Source of the DNA: Metaruminococcus_A sp050943475
Lineage (GTDB): Bacteria > Bacillota > Clostridia > Oscillospirales > Ruminococcaceae
NCBI GenBank assembly: GCA_050943475.1
Contig: JBMNPF010000002.1
Location: 186,001 to 250,000, forward strand
Reading direction: 5' to 3'
Length of the DNA stretch: 64,000 nt
Shown piece by piece: positions 1 through 8,902 of the stretch. The position numbers and the translations under genes were made by a program. The notes under the pieces were generated by a model, which was not told the DNA's origin, did no database searches, and saw only the letters and a program-made list of their open reading frames with translations. The number at the start of each line of letters is the position of its first letter. The stretch's first letter is position 1.

Positions 1-19
1 TGTAAAAATTATGTCACAG

Positions 20-293
20 GCAAATAAAAACGTCCTCCACTGTTTCCAGCAGAGGACGGAATAGACCCGTGATACCACCTCATTTTACCACCGCTTCACA
101 ACGGCAGCCTCGCGGGGTCAAACAACCCCAAACGCTGTAACGGGCGTACCCGTCAGAGGCTACATTGCTTCACCTCTGCGGCTCCGAGATGTATTCGCCG
201 TACTGTGCGCCGTATCCTTTCACCAGCCGGATACTCTCTGCGGGCCGCAGCCTGTACGCTACTTGTTCTCTTCACAGCCTTAATGATGATATA
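20..293 (-). promoter_or_regulatory. T-box riboswitch leader, probably tyrosine-specific
   Basis: Read on the minus strand, this is a complete T-box leader. A Stem I is visible with the CAGAGAG and GGTGAAAG loop motifs (about 240-218). A GAA triplet followed by TAC and an A (196-190) is the likely specifier, which would read tRNA-Tyr. The T-box sequence AGGTGGTATCACGGGTC lies at 80-64. A terminator hairpin CGTCCTC...GAGGACG with a T run follows (58-26). The regulated gene starts beyond base 1. A tyrosyl-tRNA synthetase or another tyrosine-related gene would fit. The element class is clear; the specifier is less certain because a shifted reading would give ATC (Ile). Confidence 0.93.
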
Positions 294-299
294 TTGGTG

Positions 300-328
300 A
301 TTCTAGCACAAAATTACGGTTTCGTCAA
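300..328 (-). promoter_or_regulatory. Sigma-A promoter of the T-box leader
   Basis: On the minus strand TTGACG (328-323), a 17-base spacer and TAGAAT (305-300) form a good vegetative promoter. Its start point would fall near 293, just upstream of the T-box Stem I. The -35 box lies inside the last codons of recN, which ends at 314, so the promoter is nested in the upstream gene. Confidence 0.75.
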
Positions 329-1993
329 CCATTTCCCATTCTGAATCAGTTCTTCCGCGTTTTTCAGCAGCAGTTCAGTCATTTGTCCGGTTCCCATAAT
401 ACGTGCGACTTCCTGCTTGCGGCCTTCCAGATCCAGGGGGTGAACCTCGGTAAAGGTACGTCCCGCTTTTGCCGTTTTTTCAATGAGAAAATGGGTGTCT
501 GCAAGGGCGGCAATCTGTGCAAGATGGGTTACGCAGATGATCTGCTTGTTGTGCGCGACTTCCTTGAGCTTTAACCCGATTTTTTGCGCCGCCCGGCCGC
601 TGACGCCGGTGTCTACTTCATCAAAAATAAGGGTTGGAATGTGATCTTTATCCGCCAGAGAATTTTTAATGGCCAGCATGATGCGGGAAAGCTCGCCGCC
701 TGATGCAATTTTACTAATGGGCTTTGGCGGCTCCCCGGGATTGGTAGAAATTAAAAATTCCACCGTTTCCCGCCCAAAACGGTTCATTTTACAGGGCTCC
801 AGCGAAACATCCAATACGACGTTGGGCATGTCCAGGAATTTGAGTTCGGCGGTTACGGCGGAAACAAAACGCTTCGCCGCTTCAATGCGCTTCTTTGAGA
901 GCTTTTCAGCCTGTTCCCTCGCCCTTTGCATAAGTTCGTGGCGCTTAACCGTCAGCTCTTCCAGACGTACGTCCGCTCCTTCCATTTGCTCCAGTTCGGT
1001 TTGTGCATTGTCAAGAAACAGCAGAATTTCCTCAATGGTCTGGCCGTATTTCTTTTTGAGTTTGTTGATTTCATCCAGCCGATCCTCTGTAGCGATTAGG
1101 CGCTCCGGGCTAAAATCAAATCCATCCAGAAAGGAACCGATTTTCCCGGAAAGATCCTGCGCTTCATAGTAGACATCCTGCAAACCGGAAGAAAGAAAGT
1201 CAAGTTCATCATTGAATTCGGCGGAACGGACAAGGGCATCACTTGCGGAGGAAAGAAGATCAATCGCTCCGCCGGTTTCATCGTCTCCCACCAGATACTG
1301 GTGCGCCCGCATGAGATTCTCCGCGACATTTGAGAAATTGCGGAGCAGCTTGACGTCCGCCTCCAATGTCTCGTCTTCTCCCGGTTCCAACGCTGCTGAG
1401 GATATTTCATTGATCTGATAGGTAAGCAAATCGGTGCGCTGAGCTTTTTCCATCTCATTGGCCGAGAGCTGTTCCATTTCCTTTACAATTGAACGAAGTT
1501 CGCTGAAAATCCCCTGATAATCTCCCAACACCGTTTCATAACCGCCGAAGCTGTCCAAAATGTGGATGTGCTGTTCTGGGGCGAGCAGCGTCTGGCTGTC
1601 ATGCTGGCCGTGGATATTGACCAAATCGTTGCAGATATCCTTGAGAATAGCGATGTTAACCGGCCGGCCGCCGATACGGGCGCTTCCGCGGCCGTCTGCG
1701 CTGAGTTCCCGCTGAACAATCAACTGGCCGTCTTCGGTCTCATAGCCGTAATCGTCCAGCTTTTTTTGCACGCCTGCTGGAATGTCGGTAAACACGCCCA
1801 TGACCAACGCTTTCTCACAGCCGGTGCGGATGATGTCGCGGGACATCCGCTGACCGAGAACAGCATTGATGGAATCCACAACAATGGATTTCCCCGCGCC
1901 GGTTTCACCGGTGAAAATATTAAGCCCCATTGTAAAGTCAATGGTTGCCTTTTCAATAACAGCAAGATTTTGGATAAAAATTTCCGCTAACAT
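314..1993 (-). CDS. recN: DNA repair protein RecN
   Basis: SMC-like ATPase that acts early in recombinational repair of double-strand breaks. The 559-residue length is normal for RecN. The N-terminus carries the Walker A motif GETGAGKS (about residues 29-36). A long coiled-coil region follows (about 150-380). The C-terminal half has the ABC signature SGGELSR and a Walker B segment LIFDEVDTGVSG. It is the last gene of the minus-strand operon, 14 bases after argR, an order widely conserved in Clostridia. No terminator separates it from the T-box leader downstream, so read-through into that leader is expected. Confidence 0.96.
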   Translation of the reverse strand: MLAEIFIQNLAVIEKATIDFTMGLNIFTGETGAGKSIVVDSINAVLGQRMSRDIIRTGCEKALVMGVFTDIPAGVQKKLDDYGYETEDGQLIVQRELSADGRGSARIGGRPVNIAILKDICNDLVNIHGQHDSQTLLAPEQHIHILDSFGGYETVLGDYQGIFSELRSIVKEMEQLSANEMEKAQRTDLLTYQINEISSAALEPGEDETLEADVKLLRNFSNVAENLMRAHQYLVGDDETGGAIDLLSSASDALVRSAEFNDELDFLSSGLQDVYYEAQDLSGKIGSFLDGFDFSPERLIATEDRLDEINKLKKKYGQTIEEILLFLDNAQTELEQMEGADVRLEELTVKRHELMQRAREQAEKLSKKRIEAAKRFVSAVTAELKFLDMPNVVLDVSLEPCKMNRFGRETVEFLISTNPGEPPKPISKIASGGELSRIMLAIKNSLADKDHIPTLIFDEVDTGVSGRAAQKIGLKLKEVAHNKQIICVTHLAQIAALADTHFLIEKTAKAGRTFTEVHPLDLEGRKQEVARIMGTGQMTELLLKNAEELIQNGKWLTKP

Positions 1994-2007
1994 AAACGTC
2001 CCCTGCT

Positions 2008-2478
2008 TTATTTTGCGTTAGAGTGGGTATCAAGTAGCTTTTGCAGTTCCGCCACCAGCGATACGGCATGCTCGGAAGTACGCATCAATGCAAAGATGGT
2101 GTCGTCCCCCGCTATTGTGCCAACCAGAGAATCCCAATGCATGGAATCCAGCGTTGCGCAAGCGGCTTGTGCCATGCCGGTATAACATTTTATAACGACA
2201 ACATTTTCCGCATAATCCACCTTGATCACCGACTGCACAAAAATAGAATGAAAACGGTCTGAAATGTTTTCAATATGCGCATTGGCAATGTTGGAGTAAC
2301 TGTAACTGCCGTCAGCGTTCATGACCTTGACGAGGTGAAGTTCCTTTATATCCCTCGAAACGGTGGCCTGTGTGACGTTAAAACCCTCTTTCTTGAGGTT
2401 TTGCAGAAGATCTTCCTGTGTGTCGATGGAATGGCTGGCGATCATTTCAAGGATTTTGGCATGTCGTTTCGCTTTCAA
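2008..2478 (-). CDS. argR: Arginine repressor ArgR
   Basis: Hexameric arginine-dependent regulator of arginine biosynthesis and catabolism genes. The 156 residues show an N-terminal winged helix with the recognition segment VTQATVSRDIKEL (about residues 37-49). The C-terminal arginine-binding and oligomerisation domain contains GTIAGDDTIF (about 120-129). Length is typical. It sits between nadK and recN in the usual clostridial order; this linkage to DNA-repair and isoprenoid genes does not imply that ArgR regulates them. A Shine-Dalgarno AGGGAGGTACC precedes the ATG. Confidence 0.96.
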   Translation of the reverse strand: MKAKRHAKILEMIASHSIDTQEDLLQNLKKEGFNVTQATVSRDIKELHLVKVMNADGSYSYSNIANAHIENISDRFHSIFVQSVIKVDYAENVVVIKCYTGMAQAACATLDSMHWDSLVGTIAGDDTIFALMRTSEHAVSLVAELQKLLDTHSNAK

Positions 2479-2511
2479 AAAGGTACCTCCCTACATTTGA
2501 GTATTGCATGT

Positions 2512-3363
2512 TTATTTATGATCAATCAGTTTTCGGCTTAAAATTTCAAAAAAAGAAATATCCAGGTTAATCAGTTTGGCATAGCGGGCCGATTTACAGA
2601 TGGAAATTTGATCGCCTGGCGCAATTTGAAATCCCTCGACCCCATCGACCGTAACGTAAGCGTCATTGGAACGCTCAAACGAGGTTTTTACCGATATCGT
2701 TCGGTTGGCCGCATAAACCACGGTGCGCGCATAAAGCGAATGCGGGCAGATCGGGCTCATAACAATACAGTCAATTGACGGCTCCACAATCGGCCCTCCT
2801 GCCGAAAGCGAATAAGCGGTCGATCCGGTCGGTGTGGAAAAAACAAGTCCGTCCGCCCGGTACTCGCTGACCGGTTTTCCATCGCAGGATATTGACATAT
2901 CAATGATACGGGAAAGCGAACCGCGCGAGAGTACAATGTCATTGAGGGCGGTATAAACCTTTTCACGGCCCTGAGTCTTATAATGAAGCTCCAGCATCAT
3001 ACGGTTTTCCACGCTGAATTTTTGTTCAAATAGGCGTGAGAGCAAATCAAGCTCATTTTGTTCCATACGGGTGAGAAACCCAAGACGGCCAGTGTTGATT
3101 CCAAGAACCGGTTTGTCATATTCAACGGCATATTTGGCCGCATGAATGAGCGTACCGTCTCCGCCAATGGAAATAACAACATCGCACTGGGAAAGAAGAG
3201 ACGGAAAATCGCCGAACTCAACAGCGGAAAGGTCGTGAAACACCGACTCGTCTTCCCGTTCCATTCCGACTGCTCCCCCCAGTGAAAGCAGTTTGGAAAC
3301 GACAAGCCGCGTACAGGATTCGGCATTGTTTTTATCAAGATTTGTTACAATCAAAAAACGCAT
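2512..3363 (-). CDS. nadK: NAD kinase
   Basis: Phosphorylates NAD to NADP in the cytosol. The 283-residue protein has the diagnostic GGDGT motif (ISIGGDGTLIHAA, about residues 68-76), the segment GINTGRLGFL, and the NAD-binding STPTGSTAYSLSAGGP region. Its start overlaps the end of tlyA by 13 bases, which suggests translational coupling. The order tlyA-nadK-argR-recN is standard in Firmicutes. Confidence 0.96.
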   Translation of the reverse strand: MRFLIVTNLDKNNAESCTRLVVSKLLSLGGAVGMEREDESVFHDLSAVEFGDFPSLLSQCDVVISIGGDGTLIHAAKYAVEYDKPVLGINTGRLGFLTRMEQNELDLLSRLFEQKFSVENRMMLELHYKTQGREKVYTALNDIVLSRGSLSRIIDMSISCDGKPVSEYRADGLVFSTPTGSTAYSLSAGGPIVEPSIDCIVMSPICPHSLYARTVVYAANRTISVKTSFERSNDAYVTVDGVEGFQIAPGDQISICKSARYAKLINLDISFFEILSRKLIDHK

Positions 3364-4181
3364 GTTGCCTCTCCTTTATCCAACGCCCGATGAGAACGCC
3401 TGACAAGCGCCTGTAAATCATCCTCTGTAAACCCGGAGGTCTTGCCGGTATGGGACAGGTGATAAAGATATTCAATGTTCCCCTCCGGGCCTTTTACCGG
3501 CGAATAATCCATACCCATCACACAGAAACCGTTTTCATTGCAGAAGTCCAGTATTTTTTTCAGCACTTCAAAATGAATTTCCGGTTCACGGACCACTCCT
3601 TTTTTTCCTACCTTGCCTTTTCCCGCCTCAAACTGCGGTTTTACAAGGCAGACAATCTCACCGTTTTCCTTCAAAAATTGATGAAGTACCGGGAGCACCA
3701 ATGTCAGGGAAATAAAAGAAACATCAATGGAGGCAAAATCAATGGAATCTGGTACCTTATCCTGTTCCAAATGACGGATATTGGTCCGTTCCAAGTTAAT
3801 CACCCGTTCGTCGGTGCGCAACGCCCAGGCAAGCTGACCATATCCAACATCAATGGCATACACTTTTGCAGCGCCGTTTTGCAGCATACAATCGGTGAAT
3901 CCGCCGGTGGAAGCGCCGATGTCCATACAAATTTTCCTGTTCAGAGAGAGTGGAAAAACCTGCATCGCCTTTTCCAGTTTCAGCCCTCCGCGGCTTACAT
4001 AACGGATCTGGTTACCGATTATTTCAATTTTTGCTGTTTCGGGGTACAGTTCCCCTGCCTTGTCGGCCTTTTCTCCATCGACAAGAACCACTCCCGCCAT
4101 GATCAGCGCCTTTGCTTTTTCACGGGAGGGGGCCATCCCCGTCTCAGCTAATAGAACATCCAACCGTTTTTTATTCGCCAA
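3351..4181 (-). CDS. tlyA: TlyA family rRNA methyltransferase/hemolysin-like protein
   Basis: Predicted S-adenosylmethionine-dependent RNA 2'-O-methyltransferase. An S4 RNA-binding domain (RLDVLLAETG, VLVDG) fills the first 60 residues, followed by an FtsJ-like Rossmann domain with the SAM motif DIGASTGGFTDCML. The reading frame is open to 4205, but I place the start at the TTG at 4181. An AAAGGTGG Shine-Dalgarno stands 8 bases upstream, and the product then begins ANKKRLDVLL, as in homologues. The gene overlaps the end of dxs by about 11 bases. In mycobacteria TlyA methylates 16S and 23S rRNA; the exact target here is not shown by the sequence. Confidence 0.92.
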   Translation of the reverse strand: MANKKRLDVLLAETGMAPSREKAKALIMAGVVLVDGEKADKAGELYPETAKIEIIGNQIRYVSRGGLKLEKAMQVFPLSLNRKICMDIGASTGGFTDCMLQNGAAKVYAIDVGYGQLAWALRTDERVINLERTNIRHLEQDKVPDSIDFASIDVSFISLTLVLPVLHQFLKENGEIVCLVKPQFEAGKGKVGKKGVVREPEIHFEVLKKILDFCNENGFCVMGMDYSPVKGPEGNIEYLYHLSHTGKTSGFTEDDLQALVRRSHRALDKGEATCVF

Positions 4182-6066
4182 CCGCTTTTCCACCTTTATT
4201 TCCAATTACACAGCATATTGCCCGTACCATCGAAGCATCATCCAGACCAAGCTGGGCCAGAGCGCTGTCCACCGTGGACTGCGGAACAAACTGGTCATCA
4301 ATCGCTTGAATATGGAAGTTTCCCCTATAGCCGTTTTCCTCTAACAGCGCGAGGAACTGCTCAGCCACAGAACCGCTTTTAATCCCCTCTTCAAAAAAGA
4401 AAATATCCTGGTAATCTGCAGCAGCCCTGACCGCTTCCTGCGGAATCGGATGGATTTGATTCAGCTTCATAGCCCCAACTTGGTAACCGTCCCGCTCCAG
4501 CAGGTTTACCGCCTGCTTCATTTGAAAAGCAAGCCGGCCGTAGGTCATAATTAATGCGCGCCGATTCCCGTTAGCAGGCGGATGGTACCGGTAAAGCGCC
4601 GGAGCAATGTGCAGATCATCCACTTCAGTGGGTTGAGCACCGCGCGGATAGCGCACCGCAACAACTCCTTTATAATCATAAAGGGCCTGTTTTAGCATCC
4701 AGCGAAGTTCATGGTATGTCGATGCAGCAAGCACTGTAACGTTCGGAATGGTGCTTAAAAAGGCGACATCATATATCCCCTGGTGGGTTTCCCCGTCATC
4801 TCCCACAATTCCAGCACGGTCAATCGCCAAAACAATATGCCGCTGTTCAATCGCCGCATCGTGCAGGATTTGGTCATAAGAGCGTTGAAGAAAGGTGGAA
4901 TAAACGGCAAAAACAGGAATCATACCGTTGCTTGCCAGACCGGCGGCAAAGGTTACACCAAATTCTTCAGCAATACCGACGTCAAAAAAGCGGTCGCGGT
5001 GCGCCGAACAAAAGTACTGTAAGCCGGTGCCATATTTCATAGCCGCCGTAATGGCGCAAATACGGCTGTCGCTGTCTGCAAGCGCTGCAAGGGTTTTCCC
5101 GGCTACGGTGGAAAAGCTGTTGCTCCCCGCAATATCCGGGTTTCCGGTAACAACGTCAAACTGGGAAACCCCATGGTAAGCACCTGGATTCTCCTCGGCG
5201 AATTGGTACCCTTTCCCCTTTACGGTCACTACCTGAATGAACGCCGCCCCTTTATGAGACTTCGCCGCCTTTAAGGTATCCTCTAATTCTTGAAGATTAT
5301 GTCCATCTACCGGACCGTAGTAGTTAAAACCAAAATCTTCAAATAGATTGCTGTGGTATAAAAGATTTTTCACTGCGGATTTAGAGGCCTTTAAGGTTGT
5401 TTTAAAACGCGGCCCAATGACCGGAATATGATCCAACACCTGCTCCATTTCACGTTTTGCACGCAAATAGGTCGGCTTGGAACGAATGGTCGCAAGATAG
5501 CGTGCAAACGCCCCTACGTTTTTGGAAATGGACATATCGTTATGGTTAAGGATTACAATGAGATTGTCTTTGCTCCGCCCGGCGTTGTTAATACCTTCAT
5601 AAGCAAGGCCGCCGGTCAGCGCACCGTCCCCAATCACAGCGACGACATGATTATTTTTTCCTTGTAAGGTATTGGCTTTGGCAATACCGTAAGCCGCGGC
5701 AATCGAGGTACTGGCATGCCCGCCGATAAACGCGTCGTATTCGCTTTCAGAAGAACGCGGGAACCCCGCAATACCGTTTTCCTTGCGCAGGACGTCAAAC
5801 CGCTCCCTGCGGCCGGTCAGAATTTTATGAACATAACTCTGGTGTCCAACGTCCCAAACAACTTTATCATTGGGCAGGTCGAACACTTTGTGGATGGCGA
5901 CTGTCAGTTCAACAACACCAAGATTAGACGCCAAATGCCCGCCTGTTTTGGAAACCGAATGGATTAAAAACCCCCGAATTTCCTTACACAGCCGGGTTAA
6001 CTCTTCGTTGGATAAATTTTTCAGGTCCTGTGGGGAACGAATCCGTCCCAATAAATTTTCATTCAT
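4171..6066 (-). CDS. dxs: 1-deoxy-D-xylulose-5-phosphate synthase
   Basis: First enzyme of the MEP isoprenoid pathway; it condenses pyruvate and glyceraldehyde 3-phosphate using thiamine diphosphate. The 631 residues match the family length. Visible motifs are the substrate-facing VWDVGHQSYVHK, the thiamine-diphosphate/Mg segment GDGALTGGLAYEG, and the transketolase pyrimidine-domain stretch GIAEEFGVTFAAGLA. It lies two genes downstream of ispA, with a YuiD-like membrane protein between them, so the operon carries both the entry and the prenyl-chain steps of isoprenoid synthesis. Confidence 0.97.
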   Translation of the reverse strand: MNENLLGRIRSPQDLKNLSNEELTRLCKEIRGFLIHSVSKTGGHLASNLGVVELTVAIHKVFDLPNDKVVWDVGHQSYVHKILTGRRERFDVLRKENGIAGFPRSSESEYDAFIGGHASTSIAAAYGIAKANTLQGKNNHVVAVIGDGALTGGLAYEGINNAGRSKDNLIVILNHNDMSISKNVGAFARYLATIRSKPTYLRAKREMEQVLDHIPVIGPRFKTTLKASKSAVKNLLYHSNLFEDFGFNYYGPVDGHNLQELEDTLKAAKSHKGAAFIQVVTVKGKGYQFAEENPGAYHGVSQFDVVTGNPDIAGSNSFSTVAGKTLAALADSDSRICAITAAMKYGTGLQYFCSAHRDRFFDVGIAEEFGVTFAAGLASNGMIPVFAVYSTFLQRSYDQILHDAAIEQRHIVLAIDRAGIVGDDGETHQGIYDVAFLSTIPNVTVLAASTYHELRWMLKQALYDYKGVVAVRYPRGAQPTEVDDLHIAPALYRYHPPANGNRRALIMTYGRLAFQMKQAVNLLERDGYQVGAMKLNQIHPIPQEAVRAAADYQDIFFFEEGIKSGSVAEQFLALLEENGYRGNFHIQAIDDQFVPQSTVDSALAQLGLDDASMVRAICCVIGNKGGKAVGE

Positions 6067-6095
6067 AGCGAAACCCCAACACCCAACCTTTGAAA

Positions 6096-6566
6096 TTAGA
6101 ATACCGGGACAATCATAGCAATGATAATGCCAAGCAATGCGCCCCCAAGCACCTCCAGCGGCGTATGCCCCAGAAATTCCTTGAGTTCTTTTGGATCCTC
6201 GTCCTCATCATCAAAATAATCAATATCAGCCTTTTGGTCTTCCTCTATCATCTTGTTCAAAACACGAGCGTGTTCCCCGGCTGCGCGTCGTACACCCATG
6301 GCGTCGTACATTACGACCACTGCAAAAATAAAAGCAATGGCAAATTCAGGCGACGCAAATCCCAGTTTTCTGGATACCGCAAGCGCAAGCGCACAAACGC
6401 ATGCCGAGTGGCAGCTTGGCATGCCCCCCGCGCCGACTAGCCGCTCCATATCGAATTTACCGGTCGTCATAAAATTGATGATGGTTTTTAACACCTGTGC
6501 GGAAGCCCAGCCAATTAAAGCGGTTATTAAAACGTAGTTGCTCAATAAACCCAATAAGTCTGACAT
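6096..6566 (-). CDS. YuiD-like divergent PAP2 family membrane protein
   Basis: A 156-residue membrane protein of the divergent PAP2 (DUF212/YuiD) family. Family marks are GGMPSCHSA (about residues 47-55), YDAMGVRRAAGEHA and LGHTPLEVLGGALLG near the C-terminus. Hydrophobic segments surround them, with an acidic loop (YFDDEDED) before the last one. PAP2 relatives hydrolyse lipid phosphates, but the activity of this subfamily is not established. Its place between ispA and dxs suggests, by inference only, a role with polyprenyl phosphates. Confidence 0.9.
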   Translation of the reverse strand: MSDLLGLLSNYVLITALIGWASAQVLKTIINFMTTGKFDMERLVGAGGMPSCHSACVCALALAVSRKLGFASPEFAIAFIFAVVVMYDAMGVRRAAGEHARVLNKMIEEDQKADIDYFDDEDEDPKELKEFLGHTPLEVLGGALLGIIIAMIVPVF

Positions 6567-6584
6567 TTTTTCTCCCTGCTTAAT

Positions 6585-7490
6585 TTAATGATCCCGAACG
6601 CATAAATAATCGGTTAATAAAAGCAAAAATTCGTTACCCGGAAATGGCGTGAGAAATTCCTTCGCTTTTTTGGTATATTGTTCGGCCATGGACGCTGCTT
6701 TGTCCACACCATAAAGGGTGACATAGGTGGTCTTATTGTTGTCCTGGTCGCTTCCAACCGGTTTGCCGAGTACCTCCTGCGTGCTGGTAACATCCAAAAT
6801 ATCATCGGTGATTTGAAAGGCAAGCCCCATTGCATGTGCATAGCCAGCGGCCTGCTCCACAGCTTCTCTGCCTGCTCCTCCGGCCAGCGCGCCGAGCTTA
6901 CAGGCCGCGGCAAACAGCGCGGAGGTTTTCAGCGAGTACATTTGCCGTAAAATTTCTTCGGTCAGCGGTTTGCCTTCATAAGAAAGATCAATCACCTGCC
7001 CGCCAACCATTCCGGCAACACCGGCGTAGCTAGACAGTACCGTTACCGCTTCGGCCCGGATTTGGGCAGAAACAGGCGCTGAAGCAAGCAGGCCGAATGC
7101 AAGCGTCAGCAATCCGTCGCCTGCAAGCAGAGCGTTTGCCTCTCCGAACTGTTTGTGGCAAGAAGGTCGGCCTCTGCGGTAATCATCATTGTCCATGCAG
7201 GGCAGGTCGTCATGAATCAAAGAATAGGTGTGAATGCACTCAACGGCACAGGCAAACGGCATAGCCGCTTCCATGCTGCCGCCAAACATTTTGCAGAATT
7301 CCAAGGTAAGGATTGGCCGCAGGCGCTTTCCTCCTGCCATTAAGCTGTAACGCATGGCGTCATAAACAATCGACTGCCGGTCGGAGGGACGATAGTCTGC
7401 CATCACTGCTTCTAACGCGCTGTTGACGGCGGCTTCGTATTGCCTTAACTGTTCCTTTAAATCAATCGTTTGCATTTTACATTCAGCCAT
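6585..7490 (-). CDS. ispA: Farnesyl diphosphate synthase (polyprenyl synthetase)
   Basis: Condenses isopentenyl and allylic diphosphates, probably to farnesyl diphosphate. The 301-residue protein has the first aspartate-rich motif DDLPCMDNDD, the RRGRPSCHK segment, and the second motif QITDDILD. Length and motifs fit the short-chain IspA group rather than long-chain synthases; product length is inferred. The start overlaps xseB by 8 bases, and a GGGAG Shine-Dalgarno lies inside the xseB end. It belongs to the nusB-xseAB-ispA-dxs cluster. Confidence 0.95.
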   Translation of the reverse strand: MAECKMQTIDLKEQLRQYEAAVNSALEAVMADYRPSDRQSIVYDAMRYSLMAGGKRLRPILTLEFCKMFGGSMEAAMPFACAVECIHTYSLIHDDLPCMDNDDYRRGRPSCHKQFGEANALLAGDGLLTLAFGLLASAPVSAQIRAEAVTVLSSYAGVAGMVGGQVIDLSYEGKPLTEEILRQMYSLKTSALFAAACKLGALAGGAGREAVEQAAGYAHAMGLAFQITDDILDVTSTQEVLGKPVGSDQDNNKTTYVTLYGVDKAASMAEQYTKKAKEFLTPFPGNEFLLLLTDYLCVRDH

Positions 7491-7698
7491 CTTGTTCTCC
7501 CGTACCGGATTCAGCGGAAAGAACAGTAATTTTCAGTTCTGCTTCATCCAGCATTTTTTTACAGGTTTTGGTGAGCCCCACGCCTTCTTCGTAAAGCTTC
7601 AGGGATTCGTCAAGCGAAAGCTCGCCTTGCTCTAGCAATTCAGTGATTTTTTGCAGCCGTTCGAGTGCTGCTTCAATACTCATTTTACGACTGGCCAT
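7483..7698 (-). CDS. xseB: Exodeoxyribonuclease VII small subunit
   Basis: Small subunit of exonuclease VII, which degrades single-stranded DNA into oligonucleotides. The 71-residue helical protein has the family core ALERLQKITELLEQGELSL and the conserved SLKLYEEGV segment. It overlaps xseA upstream by 14 bases and ispA downstream by 8 bases, a tightly coupled order typical of bacteria. Confidence 0.95.
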   Translation of the reverse strand: MASRKMSIEAALERLQKITELLEQGELSLDESLKLYEEGVGLTKTCKKMLDEAELKITVLSAESGTGEQDG

Positions 7699-8902
7699 TG
7701 TTTTCTATAACCTCGCTTATTAATCTGCCGCTGTTCAGTTTGGTTTCAATTTTTTGCCCCACAGCCACCTGTGACGCATCGGTAACTGGGCGGCCTTTCG
7801 CAAAGGTAATGGAATAGCCGCGCGTTAATACCTGCAAGGGGCTTAAAGCCTCTAACACACCGACAGAACGTTTGAACTCCGCTGTAAGCGCATCCACTTT
7901 TAAAGCCATTGCCCGGCGAACGGCGTTTTTTCCCTGTTCCAGCCGGAGCCGCCGCTGTTTCAACAGAGAAACCGGTGAAAGCGAACGGAGCATGCTTTCA
8001 CTTTGCCGCAGCTTCTGCCAGTATTTTTGATATACTGATAATGTATAATTATACAATATATTTTCTGCATTGTCGAGCGAATCCCGCAGGATTTTTGCAT
8101 CCGGCACCGCCAATTCCGCAGCGGCAGAAGGAGTCGGCGCACGCAAATCGGCTACAAAGTCCGCAATGGTAAAATCCGTTTCATGCCCAACGGCGGAAAT
8201 AACCGGAATTTTGCTGTGGTAAACCGCCTCGGCCACAGCCTCGGTATTAAAGGCGGAGAGGTCTTCCATTGAACCTCCGCCGCGTGCAAGGATAACGGTA
8301 TCGGCATATCCGGAGTTCTGACGATTCAGCCATGCGAAGGCTTGGACAATGCTCTGCGGCGCCTGTTCCCCTTGCACCAGCACCGGAAGAATTTTAAGCT
8401 CAACCAACGGATAGCGCCGTGACACAATGTTGATGATATCCTGCAGTGCCGCGCCGGTTTGCGCAGTCAGCACCGCAATTTTCTGCGGCACAGGACAAAT
8501 TGGCCGTTTGTGGGAAACGTCAAAATAACCTTTTGCTTCCAGTTTGCGTTTGAGCTGTTCAAAGGCCAAAAACAGGGCGCCGATGCCGTCCGGTTGCATG
8601 TCTTCGCAGTAGAGTTGGTAAAGGCCGTCCCGTTCAAAAACGCGGATGCTGCCAAAGATAACAACTTTCATCCCATTTTCCGGCTTAAAACGGACATGCT
8701 GCGCACTACCGCGAAACATCACCGCTTTTATGGAGGTTTTTTCATCCTTAAGCGTAAAATAAAAATGCCCGGATTTTACATGATGGGTAAAGTTGGAAAT
8801 TTCTCCCCGAATAAATAATCCTGTCAAATTTTCATCGGATGACAGGATGTTTTTAATGTATTCATTGATTTGTGAGACTGTTACAAAGTTGGTTTCGCTC
8901 AT
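7685..8902 (-). CDS. xseA: Exodeoxyribonuclease VII large subunit
   Basis: Catalytic subunit of exonuclease VII. The 405 residues begin with an OB-fold domain (VSQINEYIKNIL, GEISNFTHHVKSGHFYFTLKD). The catalytic domain follows, with AVLTAQTGAALQDI, the conserved ARGGGSMEDL, and GHETDFTIADFVADLRAPTPSAAAE. A helical coiled region precedes the C-terminal segment LTRGYSI. It starts 41 bases inside the preceding TsaD-like gene and overlaps xseB downstream. Sequence and context agree. Confidence 0.96.
   Translation of the reverse strand: MSETNFVTVSQINEYIKNILSSDENLTGLFIRGEISNFTHHVKSGHFYFTLKDEKTSIKAVMFRGSAQHVRFKPENGMKVVIFGSIRVFERDGLYQLYCEDMQPDGIGALFLAFEQLKRKLEAKGYFDVSHKRPICPVPQKIAVLTAQTGAALQDIINIVSRRYPLVELKILPVLVQGEQAPQSIVQAFAWLNRQNSGYADTVILARGGGSMEDLSAFNTEAVAEAVYHSKIPVISAVGHETDFTIADFVADLRAPTPSAAAELAVPDAKILRDSLDNAENILYNYTLSVYQKYWQKLRQSESMLRSLSPVSLLKQRRLRLEQGKNAVRRAMALKVDALTAEFKRSVGVLEALSPLQVLTRGYSITFAKGRPVTDASQVAVGQKIETKLNSGRLISEVIENNGQS

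Noticed and set aside
1096..1458. 120-codon open frame on the minus strand inside recN
   Set aside because: It lies in another frame of recN on the same strand and shows no family motif.
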